From positions 1 to 56,208 of the forward strand of contig JAOPGA020001853.1 of the NCBI GenBank assembly GCA_026419775.2: a DNA stretch of 56,208 nucleotides, read 5' to 3'. The notes beneath the pieces are model-generated. The model was not told the DNA's origin and did not search any database. It saw only the letters and a program-made list of their open reading frames with translations. Positions within the stretch are counted from its first letter, which is position 1, and the number at the start of each line of letters is the position of its first letter. Shown in pieces: positions 10,597 through 20,921 of the stretch. This DNA is from Acrasis kona (lineage: Eukaryota; Heterolobosea; Eutetramitea; Acrasida; Acrasidae). Both the position numbers and the translations under genes were made by a program.

Positions 10597-11247
10597 ATGT
10601 CAGAGCCAGACGACCACAGGGATGAGAAAGTCGATTATAATATAGAACTGGCACCCCAAGGTGTATCCACGAGCATGTCGTACCTATCGCGAATGAGGTC
10701 GCCTTCAGTTATAACTAGCCAGGAAGACAGAACAGAGGAGATTATTGATGTGGGGGATGACGAGGATGCGAGACAATCTTCACCTCTTTTAAATAAGGAA
10801 CTGTACAGCCCCAATACATTTGGATTGAATACACACTTTTACCAATCATCCCAAAGAAAAAAACTAAACGAAGCACTTTTATTTCAACTATCAGGACTCA
10901 TAGGGTCAGTACTATTCCTCATATTGTACGAAATCATGTCTTTCGCTTTTAAAAACCTCCTATATGGGGGTACGATCTCCTGGTTTACCTCTTATACAAT
11001 TTCAATATACCTACAATTCGAGTTGAATAGATTTATCGTGTTTGGAAAAGACCGAATGAGGGATCAATACTGGTCAGCTCTGCGCACAACATTTGCTGTA
11101 TACTCGATTGCAATGATTGTTTCGACCCTCTTTAATTTACTATTACTGGATTTCTTTTTAATGAACAGACATGCTGCCTGGTTAATTACCGCACTCCTTG
11201 TAGGGGTAATGAATTACTTTGCATTAAGTACTGCATTAAAAGTGTAA
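10597..11247 (+). CDS. GtrA-like four-helix membrane protein
   Basis: Single exon, 216 residues. The first 95 residues are hydrophilic and probably cytosolic. Four hydrophobic segments follow at about 96-120, 125-145, 165-185 and 192-214. The motif YLQFELNRFIVFGKDR between helices 2 and 3 matches the GtrA/DPMS-like family (conserved N-R-F-x-x-F). In bacteria this family is linked with lipid-linked glucose or arabinose transfer and flipping. No such partner is adjacent here. Start at 10597; its 218-bp promoter is shared with RRS1 in a head-to-head arrangement. Confidence 0.65.
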   Translation: MSEPDDHRDEKVDYNIELAPQGVSTSMSYLSRMRSPSVITSQEDRTEEIIDVGDDEDARQSSPLLNKELYSPNTFGLNTHFYQSSQRKKLNEALLFQLSGLIGSVLFLILYEIMSFAFKNLLYGGTISWFTSYTISIYLQFELNRFIVFGKDRMRDQYWSALRTTFAVYSIAMIVSTLFNLLLLDFFLMNRHAAWLITALLVGVMNYFALSTALKV

Positions 11248-11271
11248 TCATTTTTATATTATTTTTATTTT

Positions 11272-12216
11272 TTAGTTTGAATCATTGTTCAAAAGATCTG
11301 TCACAATAGACACCATATCCGATTCGTGTTTGTTGCAAAGATCAACAAACTCTCTACTGCTCTTCTTGAAGCCCATATCCTCTAACTGCTGTAACAATAT
11401 CGCATACTTTAAAGGAACTTCTAATTGCTCTTCTTGTTCCTCTTCCTCCTCCTCTTCTTCCTCCTCCTCTTCTTCTTGTTCGTCGTCAGTGGTTTCATAC
11501 TCATTGAGGTTGTAGTGAATCTCCTCCGTGTCTGAGTCATCAGAGTAATGAGGACTGTCGCTTCTTGTGGGTTCAGCAGATTCAATTGCGGCTAGTAGGC
11601 GATTCAATGTTTCACCTTTTTGAAGTTGTTGTGCAGAAGTCAAGTTGTTTTCTCTTGTGAACAAGTAAGGTTTCACTAATTCAAGTGCTTCTTCATAGTT
11701 TTGCTCCTCTGGAGAAGGTAATCTGCTAAGAGAATTAGTTTCTAAACGCGGAGGTACTTCTTCCTCTTGTTCGAAGGACTGGTGTTGGCACATGCCGCTG
11801 GTTAGACTTTGGACTACTGGTCTTATTACCGACACGTTTTCAACAACTGAGCCCCACAAACTCTTAAAGTCCAAGTTCCTTACGAAGGAGATAATCCTGT
11901 CGGCTGGATCAGGTCCCTTTGATATGCGAATGTGCAGCACATTTTGGTTGGCGGCAACTTCAAGAGCAATGGCCCACTCTTCTTGTGACCTAAACGAGAC
12001 TTTATCATTCACATCGTCATAGTAGAAGAAGGATACCTCTGGATCGTTTAGATCCACCCATTCTTGATGTCCCTTCAGAATTTGTACTAGGCCTTGGAAG
12101 GTAGTGTTCCTAAAGATTTTAAGTCTTTTGATACTGTCACCGCCGAAGAATACTTTAATCTATCAGCATTAGCATGCATCGCTACGCGTCATACTTACTT
12201 GAATGTGTTGTTCCAT
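11272..12216 (-). CDS. Minimal p62/NBR1-like protein (PB1 + UBA)
   Basis: Two exons (12199-12216 and 11272-12159), 301 residues, with a 39-nt intron after only six codons. Residues 1-85 form a PB1 domain: a basic cluster (IKVFFGGDSIKRLKIF) and an acidic OPCA-like motif (FFYYDDVNDKVSF), followed by SQEEWAIAL. A long acidic, Glu-rich linker (about residues 225-245) precedes a C-terminal UBA-like domain (LLQQLEDMGFKKSSREF) that would bind ubiquitin. The order PB1-linker-UBA is that of SQSTM1/NBR1 autophagy receptors, but the ZZ and FW domains are absent. Possible LC3-interacting motifs were not proven. Role in selective autophagy is inference. Confidence 0.65.
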
Positions 12217-12612
12217 TTTTTTGCTTGTTGGATTTTCTGCTTTTGATCTATTTTATCGATATTTGAAGTTCAAATTTGATCCTCGAAGGGCGTTTCTATA
12301 ATAAGTTCCCGAAGCAGTTGATCGGAATTCACATCTGATTGTGACAATTCTAATTAACATCATTTTTATCAAATTACTACAGTCTATCATCACTCTGTAG
12401 CTTGTAATCATGTACCAATTAGTGGTACTAGTTAAGATCTTACCGTAGTTTGCTTTAACATATTCGAAGGATGGTTCAGTAAAAGCAATAACATCTCCTG
12501 GAGTATTTTGAACACCGAAAAAAGATGTTGATTTGGCGTAGTTACTGTCTTTTTGAATGGTGAAATAAGCGTTGTAATGACATGATGCATTGGACAATTT
12601 TCCGAAACAGTG
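12217..12612. promoter_or_regulatory. Divergent promoter region, with one doubtful open frame
   Basis: 396 bp between the start codons of the p62-like and MIR genes. A 115-codon open frame on the - strand (12253-12597) has no early ATG and would leave about 37 bp for the p62-like promoter. It contains a possible GTAAGA splice site near 12450. I regard it as unproven and list no gene. Confidence 0.35.
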
Positions 12613-13687
12613 ATGGGACTTTTATCAAATATGCTTCACGATAGATTCCAGTACTGTGATAGTGTAGATATACAAAGTGCTGATGGCAAGTTTGTCAAGA
12701 GTATTCGTATTGAGGGATACCCTGGAAAGTCTGGACAGGTTAACTATGGAGATTATGTCTTCTTGTACTTGAAGAATTCAAAGTACCATATTTAATAACA
12801 ACAACAATTAACTGTGGTAGATTTCTAACTGTAACAGATTTCCATGAAGTACAAGAGTCTTTAACGTCACAAAGTGCCGAGCTGTTCTACATTGCAAAGC
12901 CTGAATCAGTGAAGTATGTCACATTCTTCAAAAACTAACACCACGAAGATCCAACATCCTTGGTTACGGTTCACAAGTCCTACTAAAATCAGCTCAGGGC
13001 ACTTATTTATCTGTAGAAAATGATAAGCTATCTGCAACCTCTAAAACCGAACAGCCAAAGTCCATATTCACAATCCAACAGACGTCTGATAGAATTTCTG
13101 GGCTCATAGTCAACAAAGTCAACATGAAACTATCCTATGGTGATGCCATTAAAATTCAACACATAAACACCAAAGCATGCCTCCACTCCCATGAACTATA
13201 TTACAAAACAGGGTCAAAAAGATACCAAGTCACTTGCTTTGATGGAAGAGATGACAATGACTGGTTCATCATTGAGGGTGCTACCGATCAAGTTGCCGGT
13301 CAAGTATGCTACAATCAAATCGTTAGATTAAGACATGAGAGACATGGACAGTACCTTTACAGCACAGACACAGATAAATCACCAACAACGGCCCAGAATG
13401 AAGTAAGCGCCTCTTGTGAAGGAGTGGAAAACTTCAATGTTTCAAATTCTGTTTGGAGGATCGTACCAGGTACTAACGTGACGGACGTAACTGAGAATGT
13501 TGAGGCGAACCAACCTTTCAGACTAGAACATTTGGAAACTGATAAATTCCTCCACTCACATCCATTCTACTTTTATATTGGTCACGGACTCACAAAGCAA
13601 CAAGAAGTCACTTGCTATCCTCGCAATCAAGACACCAATGACGATTGGAGTGTTTTTGAAGTTCGTGGAAAGTGTTATGTGAACTAA
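12613..13687 (+). CDS. MIR/beta-trefoil domain protein
   Basis: Three exons (12613-12782, 12821-12913, 12949-13687) with 38- and 35-nt introns give 333 residues. Repeated blocks fit MIR-type beta-trefoil repeats: YGDAIKIQHINTKACLHSHE, DNDWFIIEG, NQIVRLRHERHGQYLYS, and FRLEHLETDKFLHSHP with NDDWSVFEV. MIR domains occur in protein O-mannosyltransferases, SDF2 and IP3 receptors. There is no clear signal peptide or membrane helix, so this looks like a soluble stand-alone MIR protein. The N-terminal third (VDIQSADGKF, FLTVTDF) may form another trefoil. Partner unknown. Confidence 0.65.
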
Positions 13688-13945
13688 AATCCATCACATC
13701 AAGTCAAAGTAATTTATTAAAGTTTTGATTTTTGTTAAAATTTTTGTTTTTTGCTGTGTTCAAGGGATCCCACGCCGAGTTTACCATCATTTAAATAGAA
13801 AGAGCGAAAGCTTCACGGACAATACAGACAGCATAGACAACATAGTCATACCGGAAGTAAACAAGGCAAAGCTCAACGACGGATCTTGAATGTATAAATC
13901 TCTACACATTTAATAACAACATGTAAATCAAAAAAGCACAACACT

Positions 13946-15582
13946 TTATAGTTTACTTGCTGGACTCTCCTTCAATAATCTCCTTAAAATCTTTCCAGTA
14001 GCACTCTTAGGAATGGCCTCCACAAATTGTACAATTCTGATCCTCTTTTGAGGATTCACATGTTTGGCAACATAATCCATCAACTGCTGTTCCGTCACAT
14101 TTTCATATCCCTTCTTTCTTACAACACAAGCCTTTGGCAGCTCGCCCACTCCAGGTTCAGGAACACCAACCACCGCACAATCCTGAACGCTCTCATGCTT
14201 CAACAACAAACCCTCCAACTCTGCAGGTGGCACCTGGAATCCCTTGTACTTGATCAACTCCTTCAATCGATCAACAATATAAGAATAACCATCCTCGTCA
14301 ATATAACCAATATCTCCGGTGTGCAGCCAACCATCTCTGATGGTGTCGTCGGTAGCCTCCTTGTTGTTCAGGTAGCCGAGCATAATGTTGGGTCCCCTAA
14401 AACATAATTCTCCCTCTTGGTTGTAACCGAGTTCAGTCTTGCGATCATCAGTATTCACAATTTTCATTTCACAATTGGGCATGATCAAGCCGATGCTGCC
14501 GGGTCTGTTGTACTTGTCGGTGGACATGGTGGTGACGGGACTGGACTCTGTCATGCCGTAACCTTGAACTACTGGAATGTTCATGGCCCTGGATGCTAGA
14601 TTAGCGAGTCCTTCCGAGAGGGGTGCTGCTCCGCTGGTGATGATCTTGACGTGAGATAGATTGAATTTCTTCACGACGGGTTCCTTTGCCATGGCGAGAA
14701 TGACGGGTGGAACGACGTGGACACGAGTGACGTGATGTTTCTCGATGGCCTTTAGGAATTCTACAAAGTTGAATTGGGTGATGCAGACCACTTTGATGTT
14801 GTTGAATAATCCCATGTTCATGATGACGACTTGTCCGTAAATGTGGAAGAAGGGCAAAAAGCCAACGATTGCATCTTGTCTAGTGTACTTGTCTACTTGT
14901 TGGATTTGAATGCAGTTACTGATTACGTTCCTGTGCGTGAGCATGACGCCTTTGTTTAAGCCAGTGGTTCCGCTGCTAAAGGGTAGACAGACCAAATCAT
15001 CATCTTGAATTGAAACTTTTGTGAGAGTTTGCTTTGAGGGGCACATTAGTCTCTTCTTAAAGTCTAATACATTTCCCTCCTCCTTGACATCTCCTTCCGC
15101 AATCACGAAAATCTTGCTTACTTTAGTACCTGCAAGGGCTTTGGAGGATTTCTCTAGGAGTGGTTGGATGGTGATGAGCAATGTGGCACCTGAGCTCTGT
15201 AGTTGTCTTTGTACTTCCTCTTCCTGCATAGTTATTAGCTAAGTCTACATCGATCAAGTAAATTTACCGAATACAAGGGGTTGATGGTAGTACTAACCCC
15301 ACCTGCAAGTACTACACCGTGAAAGGCAACAGGGTACAAAATTAAATTTGGCATCAAGATACCAACTACATCTGCCTTCTTGACATTGTACTCCTTTTGT
15401 AGATTGGTTGCTACATTTGTTATCAATTGCTTGGTGCGATTGAAGCTCAATGATTGCTCTGTCACCGAGTCAACAATGTATGGCTCGTCACCATACTTGG
15501 GATCAATTCTAGACAGCAAGAATTCAGTTAGTGATACATTATGGGGAATGTCTGCATCCTCATGCTGGCTCTTGAATACCAT
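13946..15582 (-). CDS. Acyl-CoA synthetase, 4-coumarate-CoA ligase-like, peroxisomal
   Basis: Two exons (15268-15582 and 13946-15223) and a 44-nt phase-0 intron give 530 residues, the usual size of 4CL enzymes. The ANL-superfamily motifs are present: PFSSGTTGLNKGVMLTH (AMP-binding P-loop), VQGYGMTESSP, GWLHTGDIGYIDEDGY and the catalytic-lysine region PKSATGKILRR. It activates a carboxylic acid to acyl-AMP and then acyl-CoA; the acid cannot be predicted. The C terminus is SKL, a classic PTS1 signal, so peroxisomal import is expected, as for the 4CL-like and luciferase-like enzymes. ATG at 15582 is the first methionine in frame. Confidence 0.85.
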
Positions 15583-15784
15583 ATCTTTATTTTGATATTT
15601 ACAACCCAACCATATCAAAAATACAACTTTGATAAACTGACGCTCTTATCTCATATCAAATGATGTTAACAGCGCACATACTCATCGGAAGTTGCAAATC
15701 AACATGAATGGTATCAGTCTGGGCATCTAAGAGAAGTATTAATCATCAAGTACGCAAAACTTTATACGAATCTCATTTAATGTT

Positions 15785-16951
15785 TTAATAGAATTGTTTT
15801 GAAAGAAGAGACTCAGGATTTCGGACTGTGTTGAGTACCAAATTTTCAACCTTTCCCTTCATCCAGCCGAACATTCTTCCGGTTCCAGCTATGCTGCTTG
15901 TCTTGATCATCATACCGTCCTTTTTACCAAGTGACACAACTTGGACCATTTCCTTTGGTTCGTATTCAATTTGTTTTGGTTTACCTTGAATTAGGTTAGC
16001 AAGATTTGTGGAAGCCACCTTAGCTTGTAATCTAGCAGTAGCAGCCATCTTTTCCTCTGCAATGTTGTTCACATCCCCAAGAGCGTAAATGTTGTTGGTA
16101 CCCTCGACCTTGAAGTACAAGTCCACTTTGATATGTCCCTCAGCCGTCAAGGGTATATTAAAGTCTCCAAAGCCGGATGTGTTTGGTGCCGCGCCGTAGC
16201 AACTAAATATAAGTGCGTTTGTAGGCAACTCAACTCCTTTGTTTGTTGTGTTGGTCTTCAAATGAACCATGTCGTTGAGAATAACTTTGATCTTCTCATC
16301 TTCCTTCCTTTTCGCATTTGCTTTGTCTACAAATCTCATGACATAATCATGTGCGCCTTGAGGAGCTCTATCCAACATGTTCGGCCTAGTGTTGACGAGA
16401 GTGATTGGTATGTTTGGATAGTAATCATTAAGTTCACCCAACAATTCACAAGCAAAACTGCCTCCACCTATAATAATAACGTGGGGTGCAGCCTTTATTT
16501 GTTGACTAAACTCTTCGAGTTGTGAGCGACGCTCCTCTATGGAGCCAAAATCCGGTTTAAGGATTGGAAATTTAGAGTAGGAACAACCTGTGGCAATGTA
16601 CAGATAATCATACTCAACCATCATCTCTGCACTAGATGCATTGTCTCTTAAAGTAATAGTGTTTGAGGTTTTATCAATGTTCGTTAGCACTTTTCCGTGC
16701 AGTACCTCAAGCTCGTGTCCATTCGCAGTTTTAGTAAATCCAGGATTCACCATATTGTCGTGGTGAGATGGATTAAACATAGCGCGAAGGGTGCCAGTGC
16801 CAATGTATTCAAAGTATGGCTTCTTATCTATAATTGTCACGTGAAGATGAAAGTTCTTACCAAGTCTTCTAAAGAGACCAGACGTGAACAGGATCCCAGA
16901 TACACCACCACCAACAACAACCACACGAATAGACGGGACAGTGTCTGGCAT
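15785..16951 (-). CDS. FSP1/AIFM2-like NAD(P)H-quinone oxidoreductase
   Basis: Single exon, 388 residues from the first ATG at 16951. The N terminus has an FAD-binding Rossmann motif (RVVVVGGGVSGIL), a second Rossmann motif for NAD(P)H sits near residue 160 (VIIIGGGSFACELLGEL), and NNIYALGDVNN is the C-terminal FAD-contact motif. Length and layout match AIFM2/FSP1 and related single-subunit quinone reductases. FSP1 reduces ubiquinone or vitamin K and suppresses lipid peroxidation in animals; whether this protein does so is inference. A myristoylation glycine at position 2 is absent (MPDT). Same strand as the 4CL-like gene, with about 200 bp between. Confidence 0.75.
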   Translation of the reverse strand: MPDTVPSIRVVVVGGGVSGILFTSGLFRRLGKNFHLHVTIIDKKPYFEYIGTGTLRAMFNPSHHDNMVNPGFTKTANGHELEVLHGKVLTNIDKTSNTITLRDNASSAEMMVEYDYLYIATGCSYSKFPILKPDFGSIEERRSQLEEFSQQIKAAPHVIIIGGGSFACELLGELNDYYPNIPITLVNTRPNMLDRAPQGAHDYVMRFVDKANAKRKEDEKIKVILNDMVHLKTNTTNKGVELPTNALIFSCYGAAPNTSGFGDFNIPLTAEGHIKVDLYFKVEGTNNIYALGDVNNIAEEKMAATARLQAKVASTNLANLIQGKPKQIEYEPKEMVQVVSLGKKDGMMIKTSSIAGTGRMFGWMKGKVENLVLNTVRNPESLLSKQFY

Positions 16952-17202
16952 GCTTCTTTTGTTTGAAAACAACGTCACCTTTCAGTGTAAAATATCTAAA
17001 TTTGTTTTGTTTGAGGACAAACATGGGTTCGGTTAAATTGCAATAAGATTCACAAGTCTCGTAATAGACCAAATGATATGCAAATTATGAGTGGTGAATT
17101 TTTCTTTTTGCAAGTTTTTTGTTCCCATTTGAAAAGCATAATGAATTTCAATTGAAAACTAAATAAAGATTGAAATTTACAATCAACATCTAATGTTCTT
17201 TA

Positions 17203-18313
17203 TTAGTTAATTGTGGGCGAAGACAATAGAGGACTAGTAACGTTCCTTTCCTCTATTTCATCCTGATCCACTTCAACAATTACATCTTCACTTGTAGTAG
17301 TCTGCGTCTGTTCAGGTTTGGCCTTTACCAGATCAGGATAACACCTCTTTATTCTCCACTGAACAAAATAGAATATTGGAATGGAACAAAAAATCACAGA
17401 TGACACATATGCTATTGCTATACCAGCAGGTATATTGATATTAAGTAATGTAAAGTCAGAAACAATTGCGAACAAGATGACAGATGTGCTTCCAAGTATC
17501 AATGGACCAACTGATCTAGAAAGTACTTCTTCGCCTTGTGATATCCACAAGGAAATCATTGTTGTTAAATAGATTGCAGGAAACACTCCAGCAATACCTG
17601 CAACAAGGTCATCAACCTTCTTCAACAAGACTGCAGTACCAATACAAGTAGCAGCAAGCACGCCTCTCAATACTAGTATGTACCATTTGACTGGCTTTCT
17701 TTTGCCAGATGGAGGAGGTGGATACCAACAAAAGGCAACGCCCAAAACAAATACAAGAACACTAAAGACAGAACCAAGGGCTATGATTCCCTCATCATGT
17801 GGGAATTTCTGATAGTTTGTAAAGACATATCTTATGAGCAGGACTGATGAAGTGGCCATAAGTAACCAAACAAATAGTGCTACTGCAGTTACCACAGGTA
17901 GTTTGAGCTTACCCCAAGATGAAGGTAGCTTTGATGGAACTTTAAATGTTAAGAAATGGAGGTAATGTGTATACATACGAAATCTATAAATGAGGAGCAA
18001 ACCTGCACTAAATGCCATTCCCAAAGGCACGACAAACAAGGTACTTGTAAGTTTACTCTGCTTCTCACCAAGCGTTAGCTCGGTTTTTTTATTCGTCTCC
18101 ACCGCAAATCCAATGCACGAAAATATAACTGTTGTTGGTGTTGTTGCTAGAACAGGTCCAAACGATCCAAATCTCTCTATTGCTATTGTTCTGCGCCTCA
18201 TCAGACAAAGTAGGACTTGATTGAACTTACATTATCACGGTAACCACTCCTGCTAAAATAGCTGCAACCGCTGCATTGAACCAAACAGATGCCAATACTT
18301 CTTCGATTGACAT
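17203..18313 (-). CDS. Multi-pass membrane protein of unknown family
   Basis: Two exons (18231-18313 and 17203-18196), 358 residues, joined by a 34-nt intron, the shortest in the window. About nine hydrophobic segments run the length of the protein. The first helix is followed by RRTIAIERFGSFGPVLATTPTT, where the FG-x-x-GPVLATTPTT pattern recalls an inverted-repeat-like loop of small transporters. The cytosolic tail is acidic and ends LLSSPTIN; LLSS might be part of a sorting signal. I do not recognise the family and propose no substrate. Confidence 0.6.
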
Positions 18314-18469
18314 AGTGAAAATATACCCAACCCAGGCATCTCCGATATTACGGAGAATAAGTAGGGATGCAACAAGCATAACACATTGTAATCACCATAT
18401 GGAAGTAACAGTCAAGGTACGTTATGATGAAACAACAGATTGGACATAAAAATGCAACATGCCAGTGTT

Positions 18470-19972
18470 TTAAATCTTTAATTGTATTTTTTGGTTCCAA
18501 AGTGCTACTTGTGCGGACTGTTCATTACCTTTCAGTAGGTGCAGGACATGGGTGGCCTTGTGTTGTATCAAATCAACATTTGATTGACCCGAAGTGAGAT
18601 CTCTTGTTAAAAGCACTTGTTGTAGAGAATTCGTTTCCGACTGCAAACTCATGTTCTTACTTGCACTCTCAAGTATGTAAAGTTGATATGCCAAAGCATA
18701 GGAGCGTTGCTTATGAAAATCAGCCATATGACTGTCGTTGGCACATTGTTCCGCATAAACGAGCTCATTCTTCAATGTTGGTATTTTATACTGATACTCT
18801 GTTAATGTTAATAAAAAGTACATCATGTTTCTTACCTTCTTCGTAAAGTTTAAATTCTTGTTGACTCCTCTCGACCTGTTCTTCCACACCTGACAGGCTT
18901 GACCCATTTAACATGACGTTTTCAGATAAATCCATCAAGAGGCCCCATAGCATTCTCCGATACAACCAAAGTGATTCATGACCTGGAAAGAATAAAATCA
19001 AAAACTGACAATAGTGGAATTGTCTAGTGAGACGAATCAATTTGTGTCCGGCCTCTTCTGCGTCACAAATGTCTTTCAGGTCTGCTTCCAAAATGTAACG
19101 TAGGTAATGAAAACTTGAATGATCGCTGACATTTTTGCGAGTCCATTTTTCCAAACGAAGCAACTCTTTTTGAATCCACGATCTGGTTAGTTGTTTATTG
19201 TTGACTGATTTAACATGTTGCATTAAAACAATACAATGCTTCCAAGCATAATAGCACCTTGAATAAAGTACACAAGTTCGTTCTGTAATTCTTGTCTCCT
19301 CCACACAAAAATCTGTTTTGGAATTAATGGATGAAAAGCATTAAACTAACCAATAATGTAGTCAGGTTCTGAGATTGTGGGAAAAAGCTTTCCCAGCAGC
19401 CAACCTCTATGCTCCCAAGACTCTCCACTTTTTGGATGCTTGCTGTTTATCAAATTCAAAAGTCTAATCTCTTCTTGAAGTATGTTCAGCGAATTCTCAC
19501 CAAGTTCTAATAATGTTTCAATGCACTTCTTTCTGACACCCCAGATAGTATAATTATCGGAGTTAACTAGAAGCATTATGCGTGTAATTCGTTTGATCTC
19601 TTCTATTACGCTTTTGTCTCCTTATATTGAGTTAGTACTGATTCAAAGTAAATTACTTGTTCCAACAAGGCTTTTGATTTGATTGTATTTTAATAGAGAA
19701 TGGGCATAAAGTTGAGATAAACACCAGTAGGCCAAACCCAACTTGTTTTCCACAAAAACAACTGGGGAAAGGGAATCCTGCTCCATCTTTGTTGAGACAA
19801 GATGTTTGACGTACTGTTTGTCTATTTCTGCTGGTGCATCCGTTAGAATCATACCAAGCTCATCTCTAAACGAATTAGTTTATGATTATAAACACACGAA
19901 CATGTTTGGGTTATCAACAAACAACTGGTACACAGAATCATAAAGAAGTTCGGGAAATTTGATTGTGGCCAT
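18470..19972 (-). CDS. PTAR1: PTAR1-like prenyltransferase alpha-subunit repeat protein
   Basis: Five exons (19902-19972, 19657-19865, 19351-19620, 18836-19312, 18470-18798) give 451 residues. PPTA repeats are visible: NSDNYTIWGVRKKCIE, GESWEHRGWLLGKL, RCYYAWKHC, DHSSFHYLRYIL and GHESLWLYRRMLW. This pattern matches PTAR1, the alpha-like subunit that pairs with the RabGGTase beta subunit and modifies targets such as Ykt6, better than FNTA or RABGGTA. Introns are 36-38 nt. The first intron begins GTTCGT, a non-consensus donor, so the exon-1 boundary is less sure. Confidence 0.75.
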
Positions 19973-20036
19973 TGTAATACTCAAAAACTCACATAGACCA
20001 CACAACAATCAATAAATAATAATTTTAATTTTGGAA

Positions 20037-20583
20037 TCACATAACAATGCACTTGTTCTTTTTCCGCATCTTATAATACTTTTCGATAAAGGCCATTTGA
20101 TTTGAATTGATCGCACCTCTTCTTCTACCTCTTATAAATTGTATAGCGTCCAGTGCGTTCATATCAGCTCTTTCGACAAGAGCTACTGCAACTAGCACAG
20201 GCGCCCGACCTAATCCAGCAACACAATGAACGGCAATTGCTTCTGTGGCAGTGGTGCGATCCAGCGGGAATACTTGATTTACAAGTTCCAACCAGCTTGT
20301 CAAAACGTTTTTTGGTGGTGCGCTACCATCATCAAAGGGCCAATCCTAAGCTTTGTAAAAAAACTTATACAAACATTAAACTTACGTGGAACTGAATGTT
20401 ATTGCGTTCTAGCAATTTGCAATTGTAGGTATCTTGACAAACACGAACAACATGCGTCACGTTGTGTTTTTGGAATTCCTTCATATAAAGGTGGAGATTC
20501 GAGTCTGAGGGTGCGTCAAGGATGACAAATTTCAAAGGCCCCTTTTCGATTAATGTGGGTGTATTGGTTAGAGTTACTGCCAT
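20037..20583 (-). CDS. PRL-type (PTP4A) prenylated tyrosine phosphatase
   Basis: Two exons (20386-20583 and 20037-20345) with a 40-nt phase-0 intron give 168 residues, close to the 167-173 of animal PRLs. Key features: the WPFDDG general-acid loop with the catalytic Asp, the signature [10 protein letters not shown] (C-x5-R), and the C-terminal CIVM CAAX box preceded by a basic RKKNK tract. PRLs are farnesylated, membrane-bound and regulate CNNM magnesium transporters. The prenylation signal is directly visible; substrate and partner are inferred. PTAR1 lies immediately downstream on the same strand. Confidence 0.9.
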
Positions 20584-20921
20584 CTGACGGCGTGTTAATC
20601 ACACGTTTCAGAAAATGTTCAATCTTACTATTTCTTCTTGTGTATTGGATAATTAAATGTGTGTGATAAAATAATTAAAGTTCAGCCCATAGGGTAATGT
20701 TGTTCTTATCGCAGGACAGTTGTGTGACTGCGAGCAGACGTTTGCAAATTAATTATTTTTACTCAACCAACCCAACCATGAACGGATAACAAAACCAAAC
20801 CGGAGTTAAAACAATCAAAATAAAAGATTACGTACAGAGACTGTGAGGAACATATTACCATTTATGGCAGCATGACCATCACGCAGCATTAACAAAGAAG
20901 AAGAAGAACAAGTCATGTTCA
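20584..20921. other. Intergenic region between PRL and the SbcD-SbcC gene
   Basis: 338 bp between the PRL start codon and the stop of the next gene on the same strand. It must hold the PRL promoter. I see no RNA gene, repeat or credible reading frame. Confidence 0.4.

Noticed and set aside
12253-12597. 115-codon open frame on the - strand between the p62-like and MIR genes
   Set aside because: No early in-frame ATG, no recognisable domain, and it would occupy the shared promoter of two genes.
13688-13945. Short + strand peptide after the MIR gene (contains SFTDNTDSIDNIVIPEVNK)
   Set aside because: About 40 codons, no start codon in frame, most likely untranslated sequence between convergent genes.
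18470-19972. Farnesyltransferase or RabGGTase alpha subunit
   Set aside because: Repeat spacing and the short length fit PTAR1 better, though this is by pattern only.
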